The notes under the pieces are model-generated. The model saw nothing but the letters and a program-made list of their open reading frames with translations. It was not told where the DNA came from and did no database searches. A stretch of 64,000 nt of DNA. It comes from Pseudomonas sp. GGS8. Lineage in GTDB: Bacteria; Pseudomonadota; Gammaproteobacteria; Pseudomonadales; Pseudomonadaceae. Each line of letters opens with the position of its first letter. The first letter of the stretch is position 1. The stretch is from contig NZ_JALJWF010000001.1 in the NCBI RefSeq assembly GCF_024168645.1, positions 2,848,501 through 2,912,500 on the forward strand, in the 5' to 3' direction. The translations under genes and the position numbers were made by a program. Positions 9,419-19,389 of this stretch are shown here, piece by piece.

Positions 9419-11983
9419 ATGCGTATAGACCGTTTAACCAGCAAGTTGCAGTTAGCCTTGTCCGACGCCCAATCCCTGGCCGTCGGTCTCGATCATCCGG
9501 CCATCGAACCGGCGCATCTGATGCAGGCCATGCTTGAACAACAGGGTGGTTCGATCAAACCCCTGTTGATGCAGGTGGGGTTCGACGTTACCAGCTTGCG
9601 TAAAGAGCTGACCAAAGCCCTTGATCAGCTGCCGAAAATCCAGAACCCGACCGGCGACGTCAACATGTCGCAGGATCTGGCGCGCCTGCTCAACCAGGCC
9701 GATCGCCTGGCCCAGCAGAAGGGCGACCAATTCATCTCCAGCGAATTGGTGCTGCTCGCCGCGATGGATGAGAACAGCAAGTTGGGAAAACTGCTGCTCG
9801 GCCAGGGCGTGAGCAAGAAAGCCCTGGAAAACGCGATCAATAACCTGCGCGGCGGTGAGGCGGTCAATGACGCCAACCAGGAAGAGTCACGCCAGGCGCT
9901 GGATAAATACACCATCGACCTGACCAAGCGCGCCGAAGAAGGCAAGCTCGATCCGGTGATCGGCCGTGACGACGAAATTCGCCGCACGATTCAGGTCCTG
10001 CAGCGCCGCACCAAGAATAACCCGGTGTTGATCGGCGAGCCGGGCGTGGGTAAAACCGCCATCGCCGAAGGCTTGGCCCAGCGCATCATCAACGGTGAAG
10101 TGCCGGATGGCCTGAGAGGCAAGCGCCTGTTGTCCCTGGACATGGGGGCGCTGATAGCCGGTGCCAAGTACCGCGGCGAATTCGAAGAGCGCCTCAAGTC
10201 CCTACTCAACGAACTGTCGAAGCAGGAAGGGCAGATCATTCTGTTCATCGACGAATTGCACACCATGGTCGGCGCGGGCAAGGGCGAAGGCTCGATGGAC
10301 GCCGGCAACATGCTCAAACCGGCATTGGCTCGCGGTGAACTGCATTGCGTCGGCGCGACCACGCTCAACGAGTACCGCCAATATATAGAGAAGGACGCGG
10401 CCCTCGAACGGCGCTTCCAGAAAGTTTTGGTGGACGAGCCGAGCGAAGAAGACACCATCGCCATCCTGCGTGGCCTTAAAGAGCGTTACGAGGTTCACCA
10501 CAAGGTGGCGATCACCGATGGTGCAATCATTGCCGCGGCCAAGCTCAGTCATCGCTACATCACTGACCGCCAGCTGCCGGACAAGGCCATCGACCTGATC
10601 GACGAAGCCGCCAGCCGCATCCGCATGGAAATCGACTCCAAACCGGAAGTGCTGGACCGTCTGGAGCGTCGTCTGATTCAGCTGAAGGTGGAATCCCAGG
10701 CGCTGAAGAAAGAAAGCGACGACGCGGCGAAGAAACGTCTGGAAAAACTGCAGGAAGAAATCGCCCGTCACGAGCGCGAGTATTCGGACCTCGAAGAAAT
10801 CTGGAATTCGGAAAAAGCCGAAGTCCAGGGTTCGGCGCAGATCCAGCAGAAAATCGAACAGTCCCGTCAGGAACTGGAAGCCGCGCGCCGTAAAGGTGAT
10901 TTGAACCGCATGGCCGAGCTGCAATATGGGGTGATCCCGGACCTGGAGCGCAGCCTGCAAATGGTCGATCAGCATGGCAAAAGCGAAAACCAGTTGCTGC
11001 GCAGCAAGGTGACTGAGGAAGAGATCGCTGAAGTGGTGTCGAAGTGGACCGGCATCCCCGTGGCGAAAATGCTCGAGGGCGAGCGCGAAAAACTGATGAA
11101 GATGGAAAGCCTGTTGCACCAACGTGTGATTGGTCAGGACGAAGCAGTGATCGCCGTCTCCAACGCGGTGCGGCGCTCCCGTGCCGGGTTGTCCGATCCG
11201 AATCGTCCGAGCGGCTCGTTCATGTTCCTCGGCCCGACCGGTGTCGGGAAAACCGAGTTGTGCAAGGCACTGGCCGAGTTCCTCTTTGATACTGAAGAGG
11301 CGATGGTGCGGATCGACATGTCCGAGTTCATGGAGAAGCATTCCGTGGCTCGCCTGATCGGCGCGCCACCAGGCTATGTAGGGTATGAAGAGGGCGGTTA
11401 CCTGACCGAGGCAGTGCGTCGCAAGCCTTATTCGGTGATCCTCTTGGACGAGGTCGAGAAGGCCCATCCGGACGTGTTCAACATCTTGCTGCAAGTGCTC
11501 GAAGATGGCCGTTTGACCGACAGCCATGGTCGCACGGTGGATTTCAAAAATACCGTGATCGTCATGACTTCCAACCTGGGGTCGGTGCAGATCCAGGAAT
11601 TGGTCGGTGATCGTGAGGCGCAACGTGCAGCGGTGATGGATGCGATTTCCACGCACTTCCGGCCGGAGTTCATCAACCGGGTCGACGAAGTGGTGATCTT
11701 CGAGCCGCTGGCTCGGGATCAGATCGCGGGCATTACCGAGATTCAGTTGGGTCGCCTGCGTAGCCGCCTGACCGAGCGCGAGCTGAAGCTTGAGCTGAGC
11801 CCGGAAGCGATGGATAAACTGATCGCCGTCGGATACGACCCGGTCTATGGCGCACGGCCGCTCAAACGAGCGATCCAGCGTTGGATCGAGAACCCGCTGG
11901 CACAGCTGATTCTATCGGGTCGTTTCATGCCCGGAGAGACCGCCAAAGGTGTGGTGGAGAATGACGAAATCGTCTTCGTCTGA
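9419..11983 (+). CDS. clpB: ATP-dependent disaggregase ClpB
   Basis: Hexameric AAA+ chaperone that pulls proteins out of aggregates with DnaK. At 854 residues it is full length. Order: Clp N-domain (1-145), first AAA+ module (Walker A GEPGVGKT, Walker B ILFIDELH), a coiled-coil M domain (about residues 405-525, rich in Glu/Lys/Arg) that distinguishes ClpB from ClpA, and a second AAA+ module ([19 protein letters not shown]). It has its own sigma32-like promoter and a strong terminator, so it is probably monocistronic and heat induced. Confidence 0.98.
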   Translation: MRIDRLTSKLQLALSDAQSLAVGLDHPAIEPAHLMQAMLEQQGGSIKPLLMQVGFDVTSLRKELTKALDQLPKIQNPTGDVNMSQDLARLLNQADRLAQQKGDQFISSELVLLAAMDENSKLGKLLLGQGVSKKALENAINNLRGGEAVNDANQEESRQALDKYTIDLTKRAEEGKLDPVIGRDDEIRRTIQVLQRRTKNNPVLIGEPGVGKTAIAEGLAQRIINGEVPDGLRGKRLLSLDMGALIAGAKYRGEFEERLKSLLNELSKQEGQIILFIDELHTMVGAGKGEGSMDAGNMLKPALARGELHCVGATTLNEYRQYIEKDAALERRFQKVLVDEPSEEDTIAILRGLKERYEVHHKVAITDGAIIAAAKLSHRYITDRQLPDKAIDLIDEAASRIRMEIDSKPEVLDRLERRLIQLKVESQALKKESDDAAKKRLEKLQEEIARHEREYSDLEEIWNSEKAEVQGSAQIQQKIEQSRQELEAARRKGDLNRMAELQYGVIPDLERSLQMVDQHGKSENQLLRSKVTEEEIAEVVSKWTGIPVAKMLEGEREKLMKMESLLHQRVIGQDEAVIAVSNAVRRSRAGLSDPNRPSGSFMFLGPTGVGKTELCKALAEFLFDTEEAMVRIDMSEFMEKHSVARLIGAPPGYVGYEEGGYLTEAVRRKPYSVILLDEVEKAHPDVFNILLQVLEDGRLTDSHGRTVDFKNTVIVMTSNLGSVQIQELVGDREAQRAAVMDAISTHFRPEFINRVDEVVIFEPLARDQIAGITEIQLGRLRSRLTERELKLELSPEAMDKLIAVGYDPVYGARPLKRAIQRWIENPLAQLILSGRFMPGETAKGVVENDEIVFV

Positions 11984-12003
11984 TCCACGGCGGCAGCAAA
12001 TTG

Positions 12004-12034
12004 AAAGAGGCCTCGCATTGCGAGGCCTTTTTTT
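12004..12034 (+). terminator. Rho-independent terminator after clpB
   Basis: A perfect stem (AGGCCTCGC with GCGAGGCCT, 12008-12028) is followed by a run of T to 12034, starting 21 bases past the clpB stop. Confidence 0.92.
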
Positions 12035-12168
12035 CGATAGGCTGTTGAACTGAAAGGAAAATGCTTGTAAAGTGCGCCCCGCAGTAAGTCACCTCGAAAG
12101 GGTTTCTGCTCCCCAAGCAGGAATCTGAAATAAGTTGCAAATCATTAACTTGAAAGCAATTTAGGGGG

Positions 12169-12196
12169 TTGACAGAGGTGCTTAAGATTGTAGAAT
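12169..12196 (+). promoter_or_regulatory. Sigma70 promoter of the tRNA cluster
   Basis: TTGACA (12169-12174), 16 bases, then TAGAAT (12191-12196), followed by a GC-rich discriminator AGCGCGCCT as in stringently controlled stable-RNA promoters. An AT-richer stretch precedes it. The rest of the 317-base clpB-tRNA gap shows no coding sequence. Confidence 0.8.
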
Positions 12197-12300
12197 AGCG
12201 CGCCTCAGACACACGAACGCAGCGATGCGAACGGGTCGAAGAGGTGAAGCAAGCTTCACAGTTGTAAATTGAAATACCAGTTGTAATTGAAATGTGTAGT

Positions 12301-12376
12301 TCCGTGATAGCTCAGTCGGTAGAGCAAATGACTGTTAATCATTGGGTCCCAGGTTCGAGTCCTGGTCACGGAGCCA
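12301..12376 (+). tRNA. tRNA-Asn (GTT)
   Basis: A 76-base cloverleaf including an encoded CCA. The acceptor arms are TCCGTGA and TCACGGA, the anticodon loop is CTGTTAA with GTT, and the T loop is GGTTCGAGTCC. First gene of the cluster, about 100 bases after the promoter. Confidence 0.98.
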
Positions 12377-12385
12377 ATTTCAAAC

Positions 12386-12462
12386 CGGGGTATAGCGCAG
12401 TCCGGTAGCGCGCCTGCTTTGGGAGCAGGATGTCAGGAGTTCGAATCCCCTTACCCCGACCA
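12386..12462 (+). tRNA. tRNA-Pro (TGG), first copy
   Basis: A 77-base cloverleaf with encoded CCA. The acceptor pairs are CGGGGTA with TACCCCG, the anticodon loop is TTTGGGA with TGG, and the T arm contains TTCGAATC. Ten bases after tRNA-Asn. An identical copy lies at 12639-12715. Confidence 0.98.
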
Positions 12463-12467
12463 TTTTT

Positions 12468-12543
12468 GGGTCGTTAGCTCAGTTGGTAGAGCAGTTGGCT
12501 TTTAACCAATTGGTCGTAGGTTCGAATCCCACACGACCCACCA
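12468..12543 (+). tRNA. tRNA-Lys (TTT)
   Basis: A 76-base cloverleaf with encoded CCA. The acceptor arms are GGGTCGT and ACGACCC, and the anticodon loop is CTTTTAA with TTT. It follows tRNA-Pro after five bases in the same transcript. Confidence 0.98.
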
Positions 12544-12607
12544 TTTTTGAAACCAGTTAACGCTGGAATCGAATCTTAAGATCAGACGCCAAAAGCTCTG
12601 TTCGCAG

Positions 12608-12636
12608 AAGGCGCCTTTCAAAGGTGCCTTTTTTTT
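12608..12636 (+). terminator. Rho-independent terminator between tRNA-Lys and the second tRNA-Pro
   Basis: AAGGCGCCT pairs with AGGTGCCTT around a five-base loop, followed by eight T. The second tRNA-Pro starts three bases after the T run. Confidence 0.85.
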
Positions 12637-12638
12637 AC

Positions 12639-12715
12639 CGGGGTATAGCGCAGTCCGGTAGCGCGCCTGCTTTGGGAGCAGGATGTCAGGAGTTCGAATC
12701 CCCTTACCCCGACCA
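12639..12715 (+). tRNA. tRNA-Pro (TGG), second identical copy
   Basis: Identical over 77 bases to the copy at 12386-12462, with the same anticodon loop TTTGGGA and encoded CCA. It begins three bases after the T run of an intrinsic terminator and has no clear promoter of its own, so it probably depends on read-through. Confidence 0.97.
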
Positions 12716-12720
12716 TATTA

Positions 12721-12759
12721 AAAATCCTCGTATCGAAAGATACGGGGATTTTTTTTTTT
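12721..12759 (+). terminator. Rho-independent terminator ending the tRNA cluster
   Basis: A 12-pair stem (AATCCTCGTATC with GATACGGGGATT) closed by a GAAA loop and followed by about eleven T. Confidence 0.93.
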
Positions 12760-12781
12760 GCCTGCGAAAAAACAGATCGCT

Positions 12782-12808
12782 TCAAGTCATCGTACAACTT
12801 GCCGATAA
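12782..12808 (+). promoter_or_regulatory. FliA (sigma28) type promoter of the chemoreceptor gene
   Basis: TCAAGTCA (12782-12789), exactly 11 bases, then GCCGATAA (12801-12808). The -10 element matches the sigma28 consensus at all eight positions and the -35 at five of eight. It lies 60 bases before the chemoreceptor ATG, a sensible target for the flagellar sigma factor. Confidence 0.75.
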
Positions 12809-14494
<1,686 letters not shown>

Positions 14495-14513
14495 ATCCGC
14501 CGGGCGAAAAAAA

Positions 14514-14543
14514 GCCCCGCTTCTCGATAGAGAAGCAGGGCCT
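14514..14543. terminator. Bidirectional terminator between the chemoreceptor and the EF-hand gene
   Basis: A GCCCCGCTTCTC/GAGAAGCAGGGC stem around GATA lies between two convergent genes. On the minus strand it is followed by the T run complementary to AAAAAAA at about 14507-14513; on the plus strand only a weak T-rich tail follows. Confidence 0.75.
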
Positions 14544-14556
14544 GGTCTTTATTGGC

Positions 14557-14958
14557 TTAGCTATTGTCTTTCAGGTGTTCGAACAAGCCTTTTGGCATTT
14601 GTTTGCCATTGGCTTCGTAGTTGGCTTTCACGTTATTGAAAGCCTCTTGTTCCGAGATTTGACCATCGTGGTTGGTATCGATCTTGTCGAAGTCGGCCTT
14701 GGGCGCCACTTTCAGGAACTCCGCACGGGACACCTGACCATCGCCATCGGTGTCGGTCTTGGCCATCGAGGCATCGCCGCACTTGCCTTCGCCACATTTG
14801 CCTTCTGGGTTTTTTACCGAAGTTTCGGCCGAGGCGACCATGTAGCCCTGGGTCAGTGGCTGCGCGGCGAATACGGAGCCGGACAACATCAGGCCACCAG
14901 CCAGGACAGCGCCGAGCAGGCCAACGGTGTTTTTGCTGAGAGTAGTGGTACGGGACAT
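14557..14958 (-). CDS. Exported EF-hand protein with an EGKCGEGKCG motif
   Basis: A 133-residue protein with a Sec signal peptide (hydrophobic core 12-30, likely cleavage after SVFA-A near 31). Residues 52-61 read EGKCGEGKCG, and the only two Cys of the mature protein are in this motif. Two canonical 12-residue EF-hand loops follow: 69-80 (DTDGDGQVSRAE) and 94-105 (DTNHDGQISEQE), each with Asp/Asn at 1, 3, 5 and Glu at 12, so calcium binding is likely. The ATG at 14958 is used; an upstream extension lacks support. EGKCG repeats are, to my knowledge, the modified motif of HvfA-type copper-binding peptides made by DUF692 enzymes, but no such enzyme lies nearby. Function unknown. Confidence 0.9.
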   Translation of the reverse strand: MSRTTTLSKNTVGLLGAVLAGGLMLSGSVFAAQPLTQGYMVASAETSVKNPEGKCGEGKCGDASMAKTDTDGDGQVSRAEFLKVAPKADFDKIDTNHDGQISEQEAFNNVKANYEANGKQMPKGLFEHLKDNS

Positions 14959-15180
14959 TACAAATCTCCTGGGTTGCACGACACAACCGTTCGATAAAGG
15001 ACGCCACGTAAGTGCGGCGATGACCGAAGCAGGCGGTGCCTTGCTCGGGTGTGGCCATTTAGCGGGAGTGGTGTATCGCTACTGTGTCGCGCAAGGAGGG
15101 AGTTTGTAAGCGAAGGGGTGAAATCGTGGGGAAGATACAGTGGGACACAGAAGTGTTCACGGGGTAGACCGAGGCGCCTG

Positions 15181-15274
15181 CATCGCGGGCAAGCCACGCT
15201 CCCACAGTTGATCTTTGTTGGCCGCATATTTGCGTACGACGCAGATCCTGTGGGAGCGTGGCTTGCCCGCGATG
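15181..15274. repeat. REP doublet (REPIN-like inverted repeat)
   Basis: Two perfect 27-base inverted copies (15181-15207 and 15248-15274; core GCGGGCAAGCCACGCTCCCA) flank a 40-base interior. It fills most of the 339-base gap between the EF-hand gene and ndh, which otherwise shows no gene. Related copies occur at 29761. Confidence 0.92.
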
Positions 15275-15297
15275 AGGCCCTGACAGACGCCGAAAAT

Positions 15298-16596
15298 TTA
15301 GTGCAACTTGAGCCGCGGCTCGGTCCCGCGTCCAATCTTGCTGCCCAGCATCAGCATCGCCGTGCGGAACGCGCCATACAGCGCCATCTGGTGCATGCGG
15401 TACAGCGACACATAAAACATCCGCGCCAGCCAGCCCTCGAGCATTACGCTGCCGGTCAGGTTACCCATCAAGTTACCCACAGCCGAAAAACGCGACAGCG
15501 AGATCAGCGAGCCGTAATCGGTGTACTTATACCCCGGCAGGGGCTTGCCTTCGATCCGCAGTTTCAGCGATTTGGCCAGTAACGAAGCCTGTTGGTGCGC
15601 CGCCTGGGCGCGGGGCGGTACATTGCGGTCGCTGCCCGGTTGCGGGCACGCCGCGCAGTCACCGAAGGCGAAGATGTTTTCGTCGCGGGTGGTTTGCAGG
15701 GTCGGCAGCACTTGCAACTGGTTGATACGGTTGGTTTCCAGGCCATCGATGTCCTTGAGGAAACCCGGTGCGCGAATCCCGGCAGCCCAGACTTTCAGGC
15801 TGGCGTTGATCACTTGGCCGTCGGCGGTAATCAGGCTGTCGGCGGTCACTTCACTGACCGCGGCATTGGTCATGACGTTGACCCCGAGTTTCTCCAGGGT
15901 TTTATGCACAGGCCCGCCGATCCGCTCTGGCAGGGCCGGGAGTACCCGTGGCCCGGCTTCGATCAGGGTGATGTGCATGTTTTCCGGCTTGATCCGGTCC
16001 AGACCATAAGCCGCCAGCTCATGGGCGGCGTTGTGCAGTTCCGCCGCCAGTTCGACCCCGGTGGCACCGGCACCGACGATGGCCACGCTGATCTGTTGCA
16101 CCGTGTCGGTCTGCCCGGCGTGGGCGCGGAGGTAGTGATTGAGCAATTGCTGATGGAAGCGTTCAGCCTGTTTACGGGTGTCGAGGAACAAGCAGTGTTG
16201 CGCCGCGCCTTGAGTACCGAAGTCGTTGGTGGTGCTGCCGACGGCGATCACCAGCGAGTCGTAAGGCACTTCCCGCGCGGGTACCAGCTCCAGGCCGGCC
16301 TCGTCGTAAGTGGCGGCCAGCTGGATTTTCTTCTGCTTGCGATCGAGCCCGCTCATGCGCCCCAGCTGGAACTCGAAGTGGTTCCATTTTGCCTGGGCGA
16401 CATAGTTGAGTTCGTCTTCGGAAGAGTTCAGGGAACCTGCCGCGACTTCGTGCAACAGCGGTTTCCAGATGTGGGTCAGGTTCGCGTCGACCAGCATCAC
16501 ACTGGCCGTGCCGCGCTTGCCCAGAGTCTTACCCAGACGGGTAGCCAACTCCAGACCGCCGGCGCCGCCGCCAACGATGACAATACGATGAGTCAT
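15298..16596 (-). CDS. ndh: Type II NADH dehydrogenase
   Basis: Single-subunit, non-proton-pumping NADH:quinone oxidoreductase of the inner membrane, 432 residues. The FAD motif VIVGGGAGGLELATRLGK is at the N-terminus, and the NADH motif VAIVGAGATGVELAAEL is near residue 165. The second FAD contact is FAFGDCAACPQPG, and the C-terminal amphipathic part (LEGWLARMFYVSLYRMHQMAL) anchors it to the membrane. The start at ATG 16596 removes five unsupported residues. Downstream of it lies a REP doublet. Confidence 0.96.
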   Translation of the reverse strand: MTHRIVIVGGGAGGLELATRLGKTLGKRGTASVMLVDANLTHIWKPLLHEVAAGSLNSSEDELNYVAQAKWNHFEFQLGRMSGLDRKQKKIQLAATYDEAGLELVPAREVPYDSLVIAVGSTTNDFGTQGAAQHCLFLDTRKQAERFHQQLLNHYLRAHAGQTDTVQQISVAIVGAGATGVELAAELHNAAHELAAYGLDRIKPENMHITLIEAGPRVLPALPERIGGPVHKTLEKLGVNVMTNAAVSEVTADSLITADGQVINASLKVWAAGIRAPGFLKDIDGLETNRINQLQVLPTLQTTRDENIFAFGDCAACPQPGSDRNVPPRAQAAHQQASLLAKSLKLRIEGKPLPGYKYTDYGSLISLSRFSAVGNLMGNLTGSVMLEGWLARMFYVSLYRMHQMALYGAFRTAMLMLGSKIGRGTEPRLKLH

Positions 16597-16656
16597 GGGG
16601 ATATCTCGCAAGGCTAAAAGAAATCGGTGCAGTCAACCGAGCGAGCGCAAGGCAGC

Positions 16657-16830
16657 TCATAGCGTCAGGTAACTGATCAAGCGGCTCAACAGGCCTAAAC
16701 CAATGGTCACTGCCAACACCACCACCAGGAGCATCCACGGCCGGAAAGGCCGGCGCTCGACTCGGTGCTGGGACAACTGCAGGTACTCTTCGACATGCTT
16801 CTGGTCGTCGGGGTTCAGGCGGCTGGTCAT
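16657..16830 (-). CDS. Small single-helix membrane protein (DUF3094 family)
   Basis: A 57-residue ORF. The N-terminus is hydrophilic (MTSRLNPDDQKHVEEYLQL), followed by Arg/Pro residues and one hydrophobic helix (WMLLVVVLAVTIGLGLL). It matches the DUF3094 pattern I recall from pseudomonads, where it lies between ndh and a DUF1780 gene as here. It lies 60 bases upstream of ndh on the same strand. Function unknown. Confidence 0.8.
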   Translation of the reverse strand: MTSRLNPDDQKHVEEYLQLSQHRVERRPFRPWMLLVVVLAVTIGLGLLSRLISYLTL

Positions 16831-16991
16831 AAAGGCCTCGTCGGGTAGACGTTGCTGAATGTGCAGACGTTACAGCAGATTGTCTGCAAGCGTTGAACGG
16901 CGCATGTGGTTCGGGTGAACGATTGCGCTTTGTAACATTCGGCCAGTGATTGCGCCATCCTGTGCAGTGTTGCCGGTATCTGTGGTGCGGT

Positions 16992-17618
16992 TCACAGGCT
17001 GATCCCCACATCGAAGACGATACTGCGCCCCAGGTTGCTGCGCAGGAAATCCGGAGCATCCGGGTGGGCGAAGAGCACGCGTGCGAAGGTCGGGCCGACC
17101 AGCGACAACGAGCGCCAGCCCTGACGCAGGTATTCGGTGGGCGGCGGGAAGTGGCTATTGAGGTCCAGCACTTCGCGCTTGAGGCTGGCGAAGGCGATGA
17201 TATCCAGATCCCCCAAATCCATACCGCGTTCTTTGTAGTTGTGGGCTTTTTTGCGCAAGGTGGGCGCCAGTCTCAGCAGGAATTCATTGGCCGGGATGCG
17301 TCGGGGCTTGGCCTCGCGGCGCACCAGTTGGCTCAGGGAAAACGCGCTGCGCCGGCGTTGCAGTTCATCGCGCCATTCGTCGTTGAGGCGTCGGCCCTCG
17401 TCGAGCACGAAGAACACCTCGAAGTTCGCGTCGCGAAACAGCACGTCCGGCGGCTCCCCGGCGGGGGCGAACTCATCGGCGCGATAGGGAATGTTCAGGC
17501 CTTGCAGCAGGCGCTGGCAAACCCAACGCTCACGCTCCCATTTGCGGGCATTGGAAAGGAACGTATTGGCTTGCTCGGCCGCAATGGTCAGCAGGCGTAA
17601 ATAATCTGAGTCGTCCAT
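16992..17618 (-). CDS. DUF1780 family protein
   Basis: A soluble protein of 208 residues, no signal or membrane segment, rich in Arg and Glu. The segment PPDVLFRDANFEVFFVLDEGRRLNDEW is reminiscent of the acidic core of restriction-like nuclease folds; that reading is inference. ATG 17618 (MDDSDYLRLL) is preferred to an upstream start because homologs begin there. It is transcribed in the same direction as DUF3094 and ndh, and divergently from the next gene. Confidence 0.8.
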   Translation of the reverse strand: MDDSDYLRLLTIAAEQANTFLSNARKWERERWVCQRLLQGLNIPYRADEFAPAGEPPDVLFRDANFEVFFVLDEGRRLNDEWRDELQRRRSAFSLSQLVRREAKPRRIPANEFLLRLAPTLRKKAHNYKERGMDLGDLDIIAFASLKREVLDLNSHFPPPTEYLRQGWRSLSLVGPTFARVLFAHPDAPDFLRSNLGRSIVFDVGISL

Positions 17619-17746
17619 AGGCCCAAGCTTAGCGTTCATTTGCGACAAGCAGAAAGCGTGAATGGTAAACAGGGGCACTGGGCACCCGGAACGGGCGGTG
17701 TAGACTGATGGCCATTACGCATATGTGCTTGAATGAGGAATAGAAC

Positions 17747-18214
17747 GTGAAATATTGGCCGGTGTTATTGCTCAGTCTCCTGCCTCTTTGGGCCCAGGCG
17801 CTGGAGGTTGGCGAGCGCCTGGCACCGTGGACCTTGCTTGATCAGTTCGATCAGGCCTTCACGCTCGATAACCAGACTCAGACGCTGCTGGTGGCGCGCA
17901 GCATGGACGCCGCCAAACTGGTCGACGCCGCTCTGCAGGGCCAGCCCAAGGGCTACCTGGAGGCTCGGCACGCGGTATTTGTCGCGGACATCCAGCGCAT
18001 GCCTCGACTGATTGCGAAAATGTTCGCAGTACCGGCCATGCGCGATTATTCCTATCGAGTGATGCTTGACCGTGATGGTCGCGTGGCGCCGCGTTACCCC
18101 GGGGCCGTGGATAAAGTGCTGTGGCTGCAACTCAAGGACGGTCAATTGGTGGGTGAGCACGAATACGCCACGGCTGCGCAATTGCGCGAGGCGCTGGAGA
18201 AGGCCCGGCCATGA
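17747..18214 (+). CDS. Exported thioredoxin-like protein of unknown function
   Basis: A 155-residue protein with a signal peptide (YWPVLLLSLLPLWAQA, cleavage near residue 19). The mature part begins with VGERLAPWTLLDQFDQAFTL, like the start of a thioredoxin or AhpC/TSA fold, but no CxxC redox pair is present. Some databases label the family FAD/FMN-containing dehydrogenase, which nothing in the sequence supports. It overlaps the next gene by four bases. Confidence 0.75.
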   Translation: MKYWPVLLLSLLPLWAQALEVGERLAPWTLLDQFDQAFTLDNQTQTLLVARSMDAAKLVDAALQGQPKGYLEARHAVFVADIQRMPRLIAKMFAVPAMRDYSYRVMLDRDGRVAPRYPGAVDKVLWLQLKDGQLVGEHEYATAAQLREALEKARP

Positions 18215-18900
18215 TCGGTGCCGAGTTACTGTCATCCGAAACCCTGACGGTGGGGTGGCTGATCTATGTCCCGGTGTTGCTCTGGGCCGTTGTACGAGCC
18301 CCGTGGGTCGAGTTGTTCAGCGACAGCCGCCGCCAGCATCTGTTGTTCGGTACGGTGTTCGCGCTGTTCATGCTGTGGCTGGTGCGACGGGACTTCGATA
18401 CCGGCGTGTCCTATCACTTCATCGGCATGACCGCCGTGACCTTGCTGCTGGATTGGCCGTTGGCGATTGTCGGCGGGTTGGTCGCACAAACTGGATTGGT
18501 GTTGCTCGGGCGTCAGGACCTGGCCGCTGTCGGGGTCAATGGCGCTCTACTGGTTCTGCTGCCGGTGCTGGTCACCGAGTGCTGCGCCATCCTGGTGGAG
18601 CGCGCGCAGCCGCGTAATCCCTTTGTGTATATCTTCTGTTCCGGTTTTTTTGCCGCTGCGCTGTCGGCCTTGTTGTGCCTGATCCTGACACTTGCGCTGC
18701 TGTGGTACGACGAAAGATTCGTCATGCCGTACTGGCTGGAAGACTTTGTCGGTTACCTGTGGCTGCTGATTTTTCCGGAGGCATTCATCAACGGCATGGT
18801 GATCAGCGCGTTGGTGGTGTTCTGCCCCGAATGGCTGGAGACGTTCAATCGCACGCGCTATCTATCGGCGCCCTGGAAAGATGACGATCCCAAGTCTTGA
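18211..18900 (+). CDS. Multi-helix membrane protein, CbiM-like energy-coupling factor permease
   Basis: A 229-residue integral membrane protein with about six hydrophobic segments. The motif FPEAFINGMVISALVVF near the end and the general layout resemble the CbiM/NikM substrate-binding membrane proteins of cobalt/nickel ECF transporters. No CbiQ or CbiO partner is encoded nearby, and the usual His near the CbiM N-terminus is not seen, so transport activity and metal are uncertain. Coupled to the preceding exported protein by an ATGA overlap. Confidence 0.7.
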   Translation: MIGAELLSSETLTVGWLIYVPVLLWAVVRAPWVELFSDSRRQHLLFGTVFALFMLWLVRRDFDTGVSYHFIGMTAVTLLLDWPLAIVGGLVAQTGLVLLGRQDLAAVGVNGALLVLLPVLVTECCAILVERAQPRNPFVYIFCSGFFAAALSALLCLILTLALLWYDERFVMPYWLEDFVGYLWLLIFPEAFINGMVISALVVFCPEWLETFNRTRYLSAPWKDDDPKS

Positions 18901-18963
18901 TCCACATCAAATCCAAAAACCGTTGACGAATCCATGCTTCGGAAAACTTTCAGGAGCATCGAG

Positions 18964-19179
18964 ATGAGTGTCTATGAGTGGGCCAGGCAGGAGTTGCGTC
19001 AGAGTCTGAATGTGGCGCAAGAGGTGGGCTTCGATCCGGGATTGAGCCTGCGCGCCTTGCTCAGTGCGGTGGTGCAGCAGAGCAAGGCGGTACGCAACGT
19101 TGAAGACCTGGCCGATGAGTTGCGGTTTCTCGCCGAGAACCTCGACGAGGGCCAGGACTATGGCTTTATGCGGCCCTGA
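18964..19179 (+). CDS. Small conserved hypothetical protein
   Basis: A 71-residue soluble, helical protein (MSVYEWARQELRQSLN...). The ATG at 18964 follows a good ribosome-binding site (CAGGAGCATCGAG). It lies 63 bases past the membrane gene and converges on yacG with a nine-base gap. I recognise no domain; the position before yacG-coaE is one I recall from other pseudomonads. Confidence 0.75.
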   Translation: MSVYEWARQELRQSLNVAQEVGFDPGLSLRALLSAVVQQSKAVRNVEDLADELRFLAENLDEGQDYGFMRP

Positions 19180-19188
19180 TGGCCGGGA

Positions 19189-19389
19189 TCAGTGACGCGG
19201 GTCGAAGTCTTCGCTGAACAGTTCGTCTTCGGCATCCGGGCTCACCGGGATCTTGTGTTCTTCCGACGCCCAGGCGCCCAGGTCGATCAGTTTGCAACGG
19301 TCCGAACAGAACGGCCGGAACTTGCTTTCGGGGCTCCATTCGACAGGGGCACCACAGGTTGGGCAATCGACGGTCGGGGTTTGGCTCAT
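19189..19389 (-). CDS. yacG: DNA gyrase inhibitor YacG (zinc-ribbon protein)
   Basis: A 66-residue protein with a four-Cys zinc site, [10 protein letters not shown] and [15 protein letters not shown], diagnostic of YacG, which binds GyrB and blocks DNA binding by gyrase. The tail is acidic. Its start overlaps the coaE stop as ATGA, so the genes are coupled, as in most gammaproteobacteria. Confidence 0.95.
   Translation of the reverse strand: MSQTPTVDCPTCGAPVEWSPESKFRPFCSDRCKLIDLGAWASEEHKIPVSPDAEDELFSEDFDPRH

Noticed and set aside
10202..11656. A 484-codon frame antisense to clpB.
   Set aside because: Same reason: a mirror of clpB codon bias, His/Phe/Leu-rich and without recognisable domains.
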